Made by a program: the position numbers and the translations under genes. A stretch of DNA of 64,000 bases from Streptomyces sp. NBC_00239 (GTDB lineage Bacteria; Actinomycetota; Actinomycetes; Streptomycetales; Streptomycetaceae): assembly GCF_036194065.1 (NCBI RefSeq), contig NZ_CP108095.1:7812001-7876000 (forward strand), in the 5' to 3' direction. Below are positions 26,336-34,799 of this stretch, one piece after another. A model generated the notes under the pieces. That model was given only the letters and a program-made list of their open reading frames with translations. It was not told where the DNA came from and ran no database searches. Position 1 is the stretch's first letter. The number at the start of each line of letters is the position of its first letter.

Positions 26336-29300
26336 TCAGATCCGGCCCCAGAGCGCCGGAACGTTCGGCGGTTCCCAGCCCGGGTAGGCGGTGTGCGCCT
26401 GGATGCACCGGTAGCGGACGCCGTCGTACGTCACGACGTCCCCGACGGCGTACGTGCCGCCGAGGCGCCAGCTGGTCTCGCCGCCGCCCCCGGTCACGGT
26501 GAGGGTGTACGTGGTGGTGTGGCTGACCTCGCCGGCACCGAGGACGGTGAGGGTGTAGGTGCCGCCGGGCGTGCCCGCGGCGACCTGGACGGTGGCGGTC
26601 GAGGCCTGGCCGGAGAGGACCGAGGACGGGCTGAAGGCCACCGTCACGCCGGCGGGCGCGCCGGACGCCGACAGCCGCACGGTCTGCGCGGCGCCGCTGA
26701 GGGTGGCGGTGGACACGGTGACCGTGGCGGCGGATCCGGGGTCGACCGTGCCGGCCGCGGGAGCGGCGCTGATCGAGAAGTCGTTCACCGGCGTGGGCTC
26801 CTTGCCGACGGCCGTCTTCCAGATCGTGTACGCGATCCCGTCCGCGCTGCGGTTCAGCGCGGTGGCGTTGATGTTGGTGGTGGTGTCACACGCGGAGTGG
26901 TAGCAGGAGTCGTAGGCGCGGCCCGCCGTGCCGCCCCACTTGGCGGCTTCGGAGGAGGACTTCACGGCCGAGGCGCCCGTGGCGTAGCCGGAGGTGGGGA
27001 TGCCGGCCTGCTGGAAGGAGTAGTCGTCCGAGCGGCCCTGCCCCTCGACGTTCTCCTGCGGGGCCAGGCCCAGGGAGTCCCAGTACGCCTTCATGGGCGC
27101 GGAGGCCGCAGAGTTGAGGTTGTTGACGAAGTACCCGGCGTTGGTCGAGGCGACCATGTCGAAGTTGTAGTACGCCTTGATCTTCGCGCGCTCGGCGGCC
27201 GGCAGGGTCCGGGTGTAGAAGGCGGAGCCGTTGAGACCCTGCTCCTCGTCGGTCCACCAGGCGAAGCGGACCCGGTTCTCCATGGCGGGGTCGGTCTGTG
27301 CCAGGGCGAGGGCCGCCTCCAGGAGCGCGGCGGACCCGGAGCCGTTGTCGTTGATGCCGGGGCCCGCGGACACGCCGTCGAGGTGGGCGCCGAACATGCG
27401 GACGCTGTCGGCGTTGCCCTTCGGCCACTCCGCGATCAGGTTGTTGCCCGCCCCCGCCGAGCAGCCCGAGGTGCAGGCCTGCTCGGTGACCGTGTAGCCG
27501 GCGGCCTGGAGCCTGCCCTTCACATAGGCCACGGACGCCCGGTACCCGGCGCCGGTGGCACGGCGGTTGCCGCCGTTCTGCTGGGCGATGGTCTGGAGCT
27601 GGGACAGGTGCGCCTGCACCTTGGCCACGTCGACGTCCGGCGGGGTGGACGGGTTGCCGGTGCCCCCGCCGACCCGCAGCGTGTACTGGGCCGTGTGGCT
27701 GGTGGTGCCCGCGGTGCCCGTCACGGTGATCGGGTAGGTTCCGGCGGTCGTGGCGGCGGAGGTGGAGACCGTCATGGCGGAGCTGCTGCCGGAGGGGACC
27801 GTCGCCGGGTCGAAGGAGACGCTCACGCCGGCGGGCGCGCCCGACGCGGACAGCGTGACCTGCTGCGAACCGCCGCTGACGGTCGTGGTGTTGACGGTGG
27901 TGCGCACCGAGGAGCCGGCCTCGACGTCGCCCGCGGCGGGGCTCAGCGCGAGCGAGAAGTCGTTCTGCTGCCCGGTACAGGTCGGATCACCGGGCTGGGC
28001 CGGCACGCTGATCGCGTCCCAGGCCGCCTTGGTCGTGTGGAACAGGCCGCAGCTCGCGTCCAGGTTCTTCGCCGTGGTCAGCGTGGCCGTGCGGTAGCGC
28101 TTGTACGTCATGCCGCTGGTCTTCAGCAGCATGGCGCCGTAGAAGACCTTGCCGGCGTTCTGTATGCCGACTCCGGTGACGGCCGAGCCGTTGCAGGTGG
28201 CGCTGGAGGGCTTGCCGCCGCCGGGGTTCGAGCCCTCGGCCAGCAGGTAGAACCAGTGGTTGAGCGGGCCCGCCGCCGCGTGCTCCTCGGTGCCGGGGAT
28301 CGAGGAGGAGTAGCAGGCCGGGTGGCCGAGCGCCCCGGGGTTGTACATGTTGCGGATGGGGCCGCGGCCCTGCAGGTTGACCATCTCGCCGACGGTGTAG
28401 TCGGGCGTGTCGTACGGCGACGGCTCGTTGGTGTAGGCCTCGGTGAGGGCTCCCATGATGTCGCCGGTGGCCTCGCCCAGGCCGCTCTCGTGGTTGGCGC
28501 CGCCGGGGGTGAAGGAGTCCAGGCCGTGGCCGAACTCGTGGCCGATCACGTCCATGCCGGCGATCCACTCATTGGCGCTGTTGTGGCCGATGGTGATGGT
28601 GGAGCCGTCCCAGTAGGCGTTGAGCTCGTTCAGGCCCACGCGCACCGGCCAGCTCCCGCCGTTGCCGTTGTGCCCGTTGCGGCCGAGCCAGTTCCGCAGC
28701 ATGTCCCATTCCTTCTGCGCCGCGAACATCGCGTCGACGCAGCCGGTCTCGCGGCTCTTGGGGTCGCCGTTGCCCCAGTCGTCGGTGGCCTTGCTGTACA
28801 CGCCGCCGTTGTAGTCCGAACACTGCAGCCCGGGGCGGGTGGTGTCCCGCAGGACGTACGAGCTGCCCGAGCGCGAGGTGTCGATGGTCAGCGGGTCGGG
28901 GCCGTTCCACTTGCTGTGGCCGGTACCCGCGCGCACGTCGTCGTACGTGTCCACGACCTCGCCCGTGCGGGCGTCGACGAAGACGTGCAGCCTGCTGGGC
29001 GCGCCCGCCGAGGTCCGGCCGGTGACCACGGTCTCCCAAGCGAGCGTGGCGCGAGCGCCCTCGACGCGGACCACCAGGCGCGCGGAGCCGGCCTTCTCGG
29101 CCGTCCCGGTCCTCGCCAGCACGGCCCGGCTCGTCCCCGCGGCCCGCGCCGCCGTCACCTCGGCCCGGGTGGAAACCGAGATCCTGGTCCTGGTGGCGGA
29201 CTGCGCCGCGCGGACCCGGCCGGCGCCGTCGGCGAGGACGACCGCGTCGCCGCCGACGACGGGCAGGCCCTTGTAGGTGCGCTCGTACGCGACCGAGTAG

Positions 29301-29554
29301 AGGCCCTTCACCCAGGGGGTGACCATGCGCCGGTCGTACTGTTCGTCGGGGCCCTTGGCGAGGGCGTCGGCGCCGCTGCGCGCGGCCTGGTCGGCGGCCG
29401 CGACGGCCCGCGCGGCGGGGGTCGGTTCCGGCTTGCCCACGGCGGGTGCGGCGGGTGCGGCGGTCTGTGCGGCCGAGGCGAGGGAGGCGGGCACCACCAC
29501 CCCCGCGACGGTCACGGCCAGGGACACCCCGGCCACCACCATTCTTCTGAGCAT
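26336..29554 (-). CDS. Secreted M4-M28 double metallopeptidase with CBM5/12
   Basis: 1072 residues with a signal peptide ([20 protein letters not shown]). In order: FTP/PepSY-like propeptide (~60-200); M4 thermolysin-like catalytic domain with zinc site HEFGH (339-343) and third ligand Glu361 in [10 protein letters not shown]; an Ig-like module (~531-627); an M28 aminopeptidase domain with AHLD (His724), IND (Asp736), DEEQG (Glu770-771), NFD (Asp799) and His886; a second Ig-like module (~925-1020); and a C-terminal CBM5/12 ([13 protein letters not shown]). One polypeptide thus carries an endopeptidase and an exopeptidase. AAGGAG precedes the ATG by five bases. It probably degrades extracellular protein, perhaps bound to chitinous material. 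Confidence 0.9.
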   Translation of the reverse strand: MLRRMVVAGVSLAVTVAGVVVPASLASAAQTAAPAAPAVGKPEPTPAARAVAAADQAARSGADALAKGPDEQYDRRMVTPWVKGLYSVAYERTYKGLPVVGGDAVVLADGAGRVRAAQSATRTRISVSTRAEVTAARAAGTSRAVLARTGTAEKAGSARLVVRVEGARATLAWETVVTGRTSAGAPSRLHVFVDARTGEVVDTYDDVRAGTGHSKWNGPDPLTIDTSRSGSSYVLRDTTRPGLQCSDYNGGVYSKATDDWGNGDPKSRETGCVDAMFAAQKEWDMLRNWLGRNGHNGNGGSWPVRVGLNELNAYWDGSTITIGHNSANEWIAGMDVIGHEFGHGLDSFTPGGANHESGLGEATGDIMGALTEAYTNEPSPYDTPDYTVGEMVNLQGRGPIRNMYNPGALGHPACYSSSIPGTEEHAAAGPLNHWFYLLAEGSNPGGGKPSSATCNGSAVTGVGIQNAGKVFYGAMLLKTSGMTYKRYRTATLTTAKNLDASCGLFHTTKAAWDAISVPAQPGDPTCTGQQNDFSLALSPAAGDVEAGSSVRTTVNTTTVSGGSQQVTLSASGAPAGVSVSFDPATVPSGSSSAMTVSTSAATTAGTYPITVTGTAGTTSHTAQYTLRVGGGTGNPSTPPDVDVAKVQAHLSQLQTIAQQNGGNRRATGAGYRASVAYVKGRLQAAGYTVTEQACTSGCSAGAGNNLIAEWPKGNADSVRMFGAHLDGVSAGPGINDNGSGSAALLEAALALAQTDPAMENRVRFAWWTDEEQGLNGSAFYTRTLPAAERAKIKAYYNFDMVASTNAGYFVNNLNSAASAPMKAYWDSLGLAPQENVEGQGRSDDYSFQQAGIPTSGYATGASAVKSSSEAAKWGGTAGRAYDSCYHSACDTTTNINATALNRSADGIAYTIWKTAVGKEPTPVNDFSISAAPAAGTVDPGSAATVTVSTATLSGAAQTVRLSASGAPAGVTVAFSPSSVLSGQASTATVQVAAGTPGGTYTLTVLGAGEVSHTTTYTLTVTGGGGETSWRLGGTYAVGDVVTYDGVRYRCIQAHTAYPGWEPPNVPALWGRI

Positions 29555-29798
29555 CGTGGCTCCTTGTGAGAGGTCGTGAAGCACCCGGCAAGGCGGATGG
29601 GAGCACGACGGGCAACCGGGGGTGCGCGCGGGTGCGGGCGGTGTCTCCGCCGCCCCCGCACAAGTCGCCCGCCATGCCGCCGGGTTGGCGGAACCCTGGC
29701 AGCGGCCCGCGCCCGGAGCAATGCATTCCGGCCGGTCGTCCCGTCCTGTCAAAATCCGGCAAACCCGTGCGGGGAGCGGCGCCCGCCGGCCGGTGGTC

Positions 29799-31295
29799 TC
29801 ACAGGCCCGAGTCGAGCAACATCGCGTGGTACTCCCGGACTTCGGGCACGTCCGGCCAGCCCGCGAACAGCCTGCCGTGCAGCCCGCGCAGCTCGGAGCT
29901 GACCATCAGCTCACGCGCCCGCACCGCCTCGCCGAGCACGGGGGCCGCCAGCGCGACCGCCGCGCCGGGGTCGCCCGCGCAGGCCCAGCTGTCGGCCAGC
30001 CGGAGCGTGAGCAGCAGATGCGTGCCCCGCATCAGCGGCGACACCCGGGCGCGCGAGCGCGCGGTGGCGTCGATCGCGCGCCGGGCCGTCTGCCGGTCGC
30101 CGGTGACCGCGGCGAGGTCGCGCAGGGCCCCGCCGATCGCCGACTCCATCCGCATCTCGCCCTCGGCCCCGGCCAGCCAGGGTGCCTCCAGCAGGTCCCG
30201 GTCGCCGAGGCGGGCGAAGCCGCGCCGCGCGAGCGTGATGTGCCGGCGGCACTCGGCGGCGTCCTGGCCCAGCGCGTGGCCGCGGGCCTGGTACAGGTGC
30301 GACAGGGTGGCCACCCAGCGCCGCCGAGGGTCCACCGCTCCGATCGCCTCGGCGTAGCCGAGCGCCGAGGCGGCGTCCTCGTCGAGCCGGACCAGGGTGC
30401 ACATGTCGCTGAGCAGCGTGGCGCGCGCCGACGCGTCGTGGACGGCGTCCGCCCAGCCCAGCCCGTGGCCCAACCAGGCCATGCCGATGCTGCTCTGGCC
30501 GCGCTGCATCCGCAGCCGCCCGGCGACCTGCGCGTACTGCGCGGCGATCCGCAACTGCCCGTACGGGAACCGGCCGGTGGAGTCGGCCTCCCCGGCCCAC
30601 CGCAGCACGGCCCGCAGCAGCAGCTCCACCGTGACCACGCCGTCGGCACTGTCCTGGTGCAGCGCCCTCCGGATCAAAGCGGCCAGGGCGGCCGTGAGCC
30701 CGTGCAGCAGCTCCACCTCCCCGGCGGCCAGCGCCGCGAGCCGGAGGTCGGGTGCGGTGAGTGCGTCCAACAGGGCCGTCACGGCGGCCTGTTCCGGTAC
30801 GACGCAGCCGGTGTTCCCGTGCAGCGGACAGGCGAGCCCTTCGGCGGGAAGCGCCGCCGGCCACAGGAGCGGATCCAGCGCGACCCGGCCGCCGCAGGCC
30901 CCGGCTCCGCTCTCGGTGCCGACCTTCGCCCTGGCTCCTGGCCCCGCCCCGGCCCGGGTTCCGGCCCCGACGACCCCGCCCCCGCCCCCGCCGCCGGGCG
31001 GGGCGGCGAACAGCCCGGGCCGGTGGGGGGCGTGCTGAGGGCCGTACGGCACCTCGCGGGGCGCGGCGACGAGCGCGGCCAGCTCGCCGCCCGTCTCCAG
31101 CAGCGCGTCCAGCCGCCGCACCAGCCCCGCGGGCGGCTCGCGCACCCCCGCCTCCAGCCGGCTGATCATGCTGTGGTGGTAGCCGACGCGCTGGCCGAGC
31201 TGCCGCTGGGTGAGTCCGGCCTGCCGGCGCCAGTACCGCAGCCGCCGCCCGAACTCCGCCCAGGGCCGCGTCCCTTGTTCCGGTTCGACGGTCAT
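29799..31295 (-). CDS. XRE-family regulator with long helical C-terminus
   Basis: 498 residues. The N-terminal XRE helix-turn-helix ([40 protein letters not shown]) is followed by a Gly-rich low-complexity segment (~105-135) and a long alpha-helical region resembling the TPR-like C-termini of Streptomyces XRE regulators ([40 protein letters not shown]). The ATG of MTVEPEQ follows GGGAGG closely; the much longer open frame upstream is not coding. It diverges from the condensation-domain gene, with a TTGGT-N4-ACCAA dyad between. The partner gene may be its target. Confidence 0.85.
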   Translation of the reverse strand: MTVEPEQGTRPWAEFGRRLRYWRRQAGLTQRQLGQRVGYHHSMISRLEAGVREPPAGLVRRLDALLETGGELAALVAAPREVPYGPQHAPHRPGLFAAPPGGGGGGGVVGAGTRAGAGPGARAKVGTESGAGACGGRVALDPLLWPAALPAEGLACPLHGNTGCVVPEQAAVTALLDALTAPDLRLAALAAGEVELLHGLTAALAALIRRALHQDSADGVVTVELLLRAVLRWAGEADSTGRFPYGQLRIAAQYAQVAGRLRMQRGQSSIGMAWLGHGLGWADAVHDASARATLLSDMCTLVRLDEDAASALGYAEAIGAVDPRRRWVATLSHLYQARGHALGQDAAECRRHITLARRGFARLGDRDLLEAPWLAGAEGEMRMESAIGGALRDLAAVTGDRQTARRAIDATARSRARVSPLMRGTHLLLTLRLADSWACAGDPGAAVALAAPVLGEAVRARELMVSSELRGLHGRLFAGWPDVPEVREYHAMLLDSGL

Positions 31296-31418
31296 GGCCC
31301 CTCCCGTGGAGGCTCCGCCTCCGACAGTGTGACTCCCGCATTCCGCCGGTACGAGCTTCCGGCGGGACCGGGCACGTACCGCACCGTGTCGGCCCACTTG
31401 GCCGAAACCTCGCGCAAA

Positions 31419-31432
31419 TTGGTCTGAACCAA
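31419..31432. promoter_or_regulatory. Inverted repeat between divergent regulator and condensation-domain gene
   Basis: TTGGTCTGAACCAA has perfect 5-bp arms and a 4-bp spacer, in the least GC-rich part of the 297-bp gap. It could be the operator for the XRE regulator at 29799-31295. The call rests on position and symmetry only. Confidence 0.4.
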
Positions 31433-31592
31433 GATGTCCGCCGCCGGCCCCGGCCCGGCACAAGGCCCGGCAGGTGTCCTCCCGTTGCCCCGGGTCGGCA
31501 TGTTCGTTGGGTTGGTCGAGTGTGCGCGCACGCCGGCCCTCCCCGGGTCGCGGCACCCACGCGCGCCCGGCGAGCGACAAGGAAGAGGCCCA

Positions 31593-32993
31593 GTGATCCA
31601 GGTATCCGTCGAAGATGTGGAAATCGCCCCGGGACACATCTTCGAATGGAGGATGGTCTCCTCGGCCATGGTCGCCTCGGCCGGCTCCGACCGGCCCGGC
31701 GGGGCCACCACCTTCAACCAGGCGAAGCACTTCAGCGTCGCCCAGGACGCCCATGCCGCCAACGACACGGTCTGCGCGTACATTGCCGGAACGTTCGACC
31801 TGCCGGGCCCGGTCGACCGCGAGGCACTCGGGTCCGCCCTGCTGTACTTCGTCCGCCGCCACGACGTGCTGCGCAGCACGTTCCAGCAGCTCGTCTCCAC
31901 GGTGGCCTGCGACGTCCTGGGGCCGGAGGACATCGAGCTGAAAGAGGTCGACCTGGGGCCCGCCGGCTCGTCGGCAGAGGTGCGCGACCACCTGCACCAG
32001 GTCTTCCAGGAGGTCGATCCGCTGTCCTGGCCCCTGATCCGCATGGGCGCGGTGATCAGGGACGACTCCGCCACCGTGTGGTTCGCCTGCGACCACCTGG
32101 TGACCGACGGCCTGTCCACGCCGATCGCCGTGCACGACATCGCCGAGGCCTACCGGGCCTTCTCGCAGGGCCGCACGCCCGACCTCGCCGCGACCGGCAG
32201 CTACCTCGCCTTCAGCCGCGAGCAGCGCCGCCGCAACGCCTCCCTGACCGCCGACGACCCCCGGCTGGACTACTGGAAGGAGTTCATGGCCGGTTCCGGC
32301 AGCTTCTTCCCGCGGTTCCCGCTGGACCTCGGCCTGGAGCCGGGCCGCATGTACCCGGCGGTCAACGAGACCACGCGGCTGCTCGGCGCCGACGAGACGG
32401 AGAGCCTGGAGGCGGCGTGCCGGGCGGCCGACGGCCGGCTCTTCATGGGGCTGCTCGCCGCCGTCGGCGTCTGCCTGCGCAAGGAGGGCGGCCCCGACGT
32501 CTACCGCGGCATCATGCCGGTCAGCGACCGCGGGCGCGGCCCCTACGCACACACCATGGGCTGGTTCATCAACACCATGCCCATCGCCTTCCGGGTCGGC
32601 GACGGGCAGGACCTCCACACCGTCATGGCCCACGTGCGGGAGGCCTCGACCGAGATGCAGAAGCACCTCGACGTGCCGTTCGTGAAGGCGTGGGAGCTGC
32701 TCGCCCCGGTCGAGTACACCCAGTTCCGGTACTGGCCGTACGCGGTGAACTTCTTCTCCTACCTCGACTTCCGGCGCTCGCCCGGAGCGGAGGACCACGT
32801 GGCGCGCAACGCCCGCAAGCACGTGTGGCTGGCCCGCTCGAACTGCTACTCCTTCTGGCTCCACCGCACCGAGACCGGCCTGTACATGAACTCCATCTAC
32901 GCCGGCACGCCCCGGTCGCAGGAGACCACCGCCGCCCTGCAGGCCACACTCCGGCGCACGCTGGTGAACATGGCCGACACCGGGACCTTCTGA
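31593..32993 (+). CDS. Stand-alone condensation-domain (CoA-dependent acyltransferase fold) protein
   Basis: 466 residues with the fold of NRPS condensation domains but no attached adenylation or carrier domain. The active-site region is ACDHLVTDGLS: the HHxxxDG motif with its first His replaced by Asp and the catalytic His168 and Asp172-Gly173 kept. Early residues FNQAKHFSVAQDAHAANDTV and RRHDVLRSTF match condensation-domain core 1-2 patterns. Start is GTG with GGAAGAGG upstream. Such proteins join acyl or aminoacyl units, often on lipids, papA-like products or small peptides. No adenylation or carrier gene is nearby, so the partner is unknown. The divergent XRE gene is probably its regulator. 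Confidence 0.78.
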   Translation: MIQVSVEDVEIAPGHIFEWRMVSSAMVASAGSDRPGGATTFNQAKHFSVAQDAHAANDTVCAYIAGTFDLPGPVDREALGSALLYFVRRHDVLRSTFQQLVSTVACDVLGPEDIELKEVDLGPAGSSAEVRDHLHQVFQEVDPLSWPLIRMGAVIRDDSATVWFACDHLVTDGLSTPIAVHDIAEAYRAFSQGRTPDLAATGSYLAFSREQRRRNASLTADDPRLDYWKEFMAGSGSFFPRFPLDLGLEPGRMYPAVNETTRLLGADETESLEAACRAADGRLFMGLLAAVGVCLRKEGGPDVYRGIMPVSDRGRGPYAHTMGWFINTMPIAFRVGDGQDLHTVMAHVREASTEMQKHLDVPFVKAWELLAPVEYTQFRYWPYAVNFFSYLDFRRSPGAEDHVARNARKHVWLARSNCYSFWLHRTETGLYMNSIYAGTPRSQETTAALQATLRRTLVNMADTGTF

Positions 32994-33038
32994 CCCGGCC
33001 CTCCACAGCCCGGCCCTCCACAGCCCGGCCCTCCACAG
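32994..33038 (+). repeat. 15-bp tandem repeat, three copies
   Basis: CCCGGCCCTCCACAG occurs three times head to tail immediately after the stop codon of the condensation-domain gene, with degenerate partial copies beyond. Short slippage-type repeat; no further role seen. Confidence 0.85.
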
Positions 33039-33135
33039 CCCACCCCGGCCCTCCGCACCCCCGGCCGTGCGAACCCCGGCTTTCCGGACCCCGTTTCCCG
33101 GGCCGCAGCGCACCGCCCGCCGAAAGGACCCACAC

Positions 33136-34782
33136 ATGACGTCCGTCCGTCCCCCGCGCGGCCGCCGGGGTGCGCTGCTCGCGCTGATCCTGGGCCTGTC
33201 GTCGGCCGTGCTCGCCCCCGCGGCGGCACCGGCCGACCGGCCGACCTCCGGGGACCGCCCGGTCGTCGTCACCGGCGGCGGTCCCGTACGGGGCCTGACG
33301 CACGACGGCTACACCACCTACGAGAACATCCCCTTCGCCGCCCCGCCCACCGGCCGGCTGCGCTGGCGGCCACCACAGCCGGCCCGGCCCTGGCACGGGG
33401 TGCGCGACGCCGGCGCGCCCGGACCGCAATGCCCGCAGCCACCGCTGTTCGGCGGCGCCCCCACCGGGTCGGAGGACTGCCTGAGCCTCAACGTCACCGT
33501 CCCGGCGGGGCCCCGGCCGGCCCGCGGCCGGCCCGTCATGGTGTGGCTGCACGGCGGCGGCTTCACTTACGGCTCCGGCGGCCCCCACACCGCGCAGCAC
33601 CTGGCGGTGCGGGGCGGTGTCGTGGTCGTCACCGTCAACTACCGCCTCGGCATGCTCGGTTTCTTCGGGCACCCCGAACTCGCCGAGGAATCCGTGCCGT
33701 TCGGCCTGGCCGACCAGCAGGCGGCCCTGCGCTGGGTACGGGACAACGCGGCGCGCTTCGGCGCCGACCCGGGCAACGTGACCCTCTTCGGCGCCTCGGC
33801 CGGCGGCATCAGCACCTGCGCCCAACTGGTCGCGCCGGCCGCCGCCGGACTCTTCCACCGGGCGATCGCCCAGAGCGGCACGTGCACCACGGCGTACCCG
33901 TACGGAGCCCTCGTCCCCGACCAGCCCGGCTACCGGCCCTTCATCGCCCAACCCGCCCTGCACGCGGCGGGCGTGGCCGCCGCCCACCGCCTCGGCTGCC
34001 GCACCGGCACCGGCGTACTGGACTGCCTGCGCGGCCTCGACGCCGACCGACTGGCCACGCCCGAACTCTCCACCCTCTTCAACAGGCCCGCGTACGGAAA
34101 CCGGCTCCTGCCCGCGGAACCGGCCCGCGCCCTCGACGCCGGCCGCTTCCACCGGGTGCCCGTCATCCAGGGCACCACCCGCGACGAGATGCGCATGTTC
34201 CTCGCCTTCACGCTCACCGCGCACCCCCTGCGCGATGCCCGCGACTACCGATCCCGCCTGCGGAACTCCTTCGGCGACCGGGCCGCGGCCGTCGAAGCCC
34301 GCTACCCGCTCGCCGCCCACCCCACCCCCGCGCTCGCCTGGGCGGCGGTGACCACCGACAGCGCCTGGACCTGCACCACCCTGCGTGCCACCCGCGCCCT
34401 GGCACGCCATGTCCCCGTCCACGCCTACGAGTTCGCCGACCGTGGCGCACCCGCCCTGGAGTTCCTGCCCGACGTGCCCGGCTTCCCGTACGGCGCCGCA
34501 CACGGCTTCGAGGTCCCGTACCTCGGTCTGATGGCCGCCCGACAGCCGCTCACCGGCGCGCAACGGGCCCTGGCCGACGAACTGACCGGCTACTGGACGC
34601 GCTTCGCGCACACCGGCGACCCCGACGGCGCGGGCGCCCCCCACTGGCCCGCGTACGGGAGCCGGTCCCCGCTCGCCCAGACCCTCGCCCCCGCCCCCGG
34701 CGGCATCCACCCCGTCGCCCTGGAGGCGGACCACCACTGCGCCTTCTGGGACGAGGAGCTCGCCCCACCGGGCCACGAGTGA
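33136..34782 (+). CDS. Secreted carboxylesterase (type B)
   Basis: 548 residues with a signal peptide (RRGALLALILGLSSAVLAPAAA). Signature regions of type-B carboxylesterases are YENIPFAAPPTGRLRW, EDCLSLNV, the oxyanion-hole WLHGGGF, VNYRLGMLGFF, and the nucleophile elbow FGASAGG (Ser221). The His region is AHGFEVPYLG. It hydrolyses carboxylic esters outside the cell. AAAGGA lies seven bases before the ATG. It follows the condensation-domain gene by 142 bp on the same strand and may be independent. Convergent with the PHP gene, with only 17 bp between stops. Confidence 0.9.
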   Translation: MTSVRPPRGRRGALLALILGLSSAVLAPAAAPADRPTSGDRPVVVTGGGPVRGLTHDGYTTYENIPFAAPPTGRLRWRPPQPARPWHGVRDAGAPGPQCPQPPLFGGAPTGSEDCLSLNVTVPAGPRPARGRPVMVWLHGGGFTYGSGGPHTAQHLAVRGGVVVVTVNYRLGMLGFFGHPELAEESVPFGLADQQAALRWVRDNAARFGADPGNVTLFGASAGGISTCAQLVAPAAAGLFHRAIAQSGTCTTAYPYGALVPDQPGYRPFIAQPALHAAGVAAAHRLGCRTGTGVLDCLRGLDADRLATPELSTLFNRPAYGNRLLPAEPARALDAGRFHRVPVIQGTTRDEMRMFLAFTLTAHPLRDARDYRSRLRNSFGDRAAAVEARYPLAAHPTPALAWAAVTTDSAWTCTTLRATRALARHVPVHAYEFADRGAPALEFLPDVPGFPYGAAHGFEVPYLGLMAARQPLTGAQRALADELTGYWTRFAHTGDPDGAGAPHWPAYGSRSPLAQTLAPAPGGIHPVALEADHHCAFWDEELAPPGHE

Positions 34783-34799
34783 GGCCGAGACCGACGGCA

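Noticed and set aside
26204..29569. An 1121-residue forward open frame
   Set aside because: Antisense shadow of the M4-M28 peptidase gene, which has intact catalytic motifs.
29799..33272. A 1157-residue reverse frame that includes the XRE regulator
   Set aside because: Only the last 498 residues are the regulator; the upstream part is antisense to the condensation-domain gene, and a good ribosome site marks the internal ATG.
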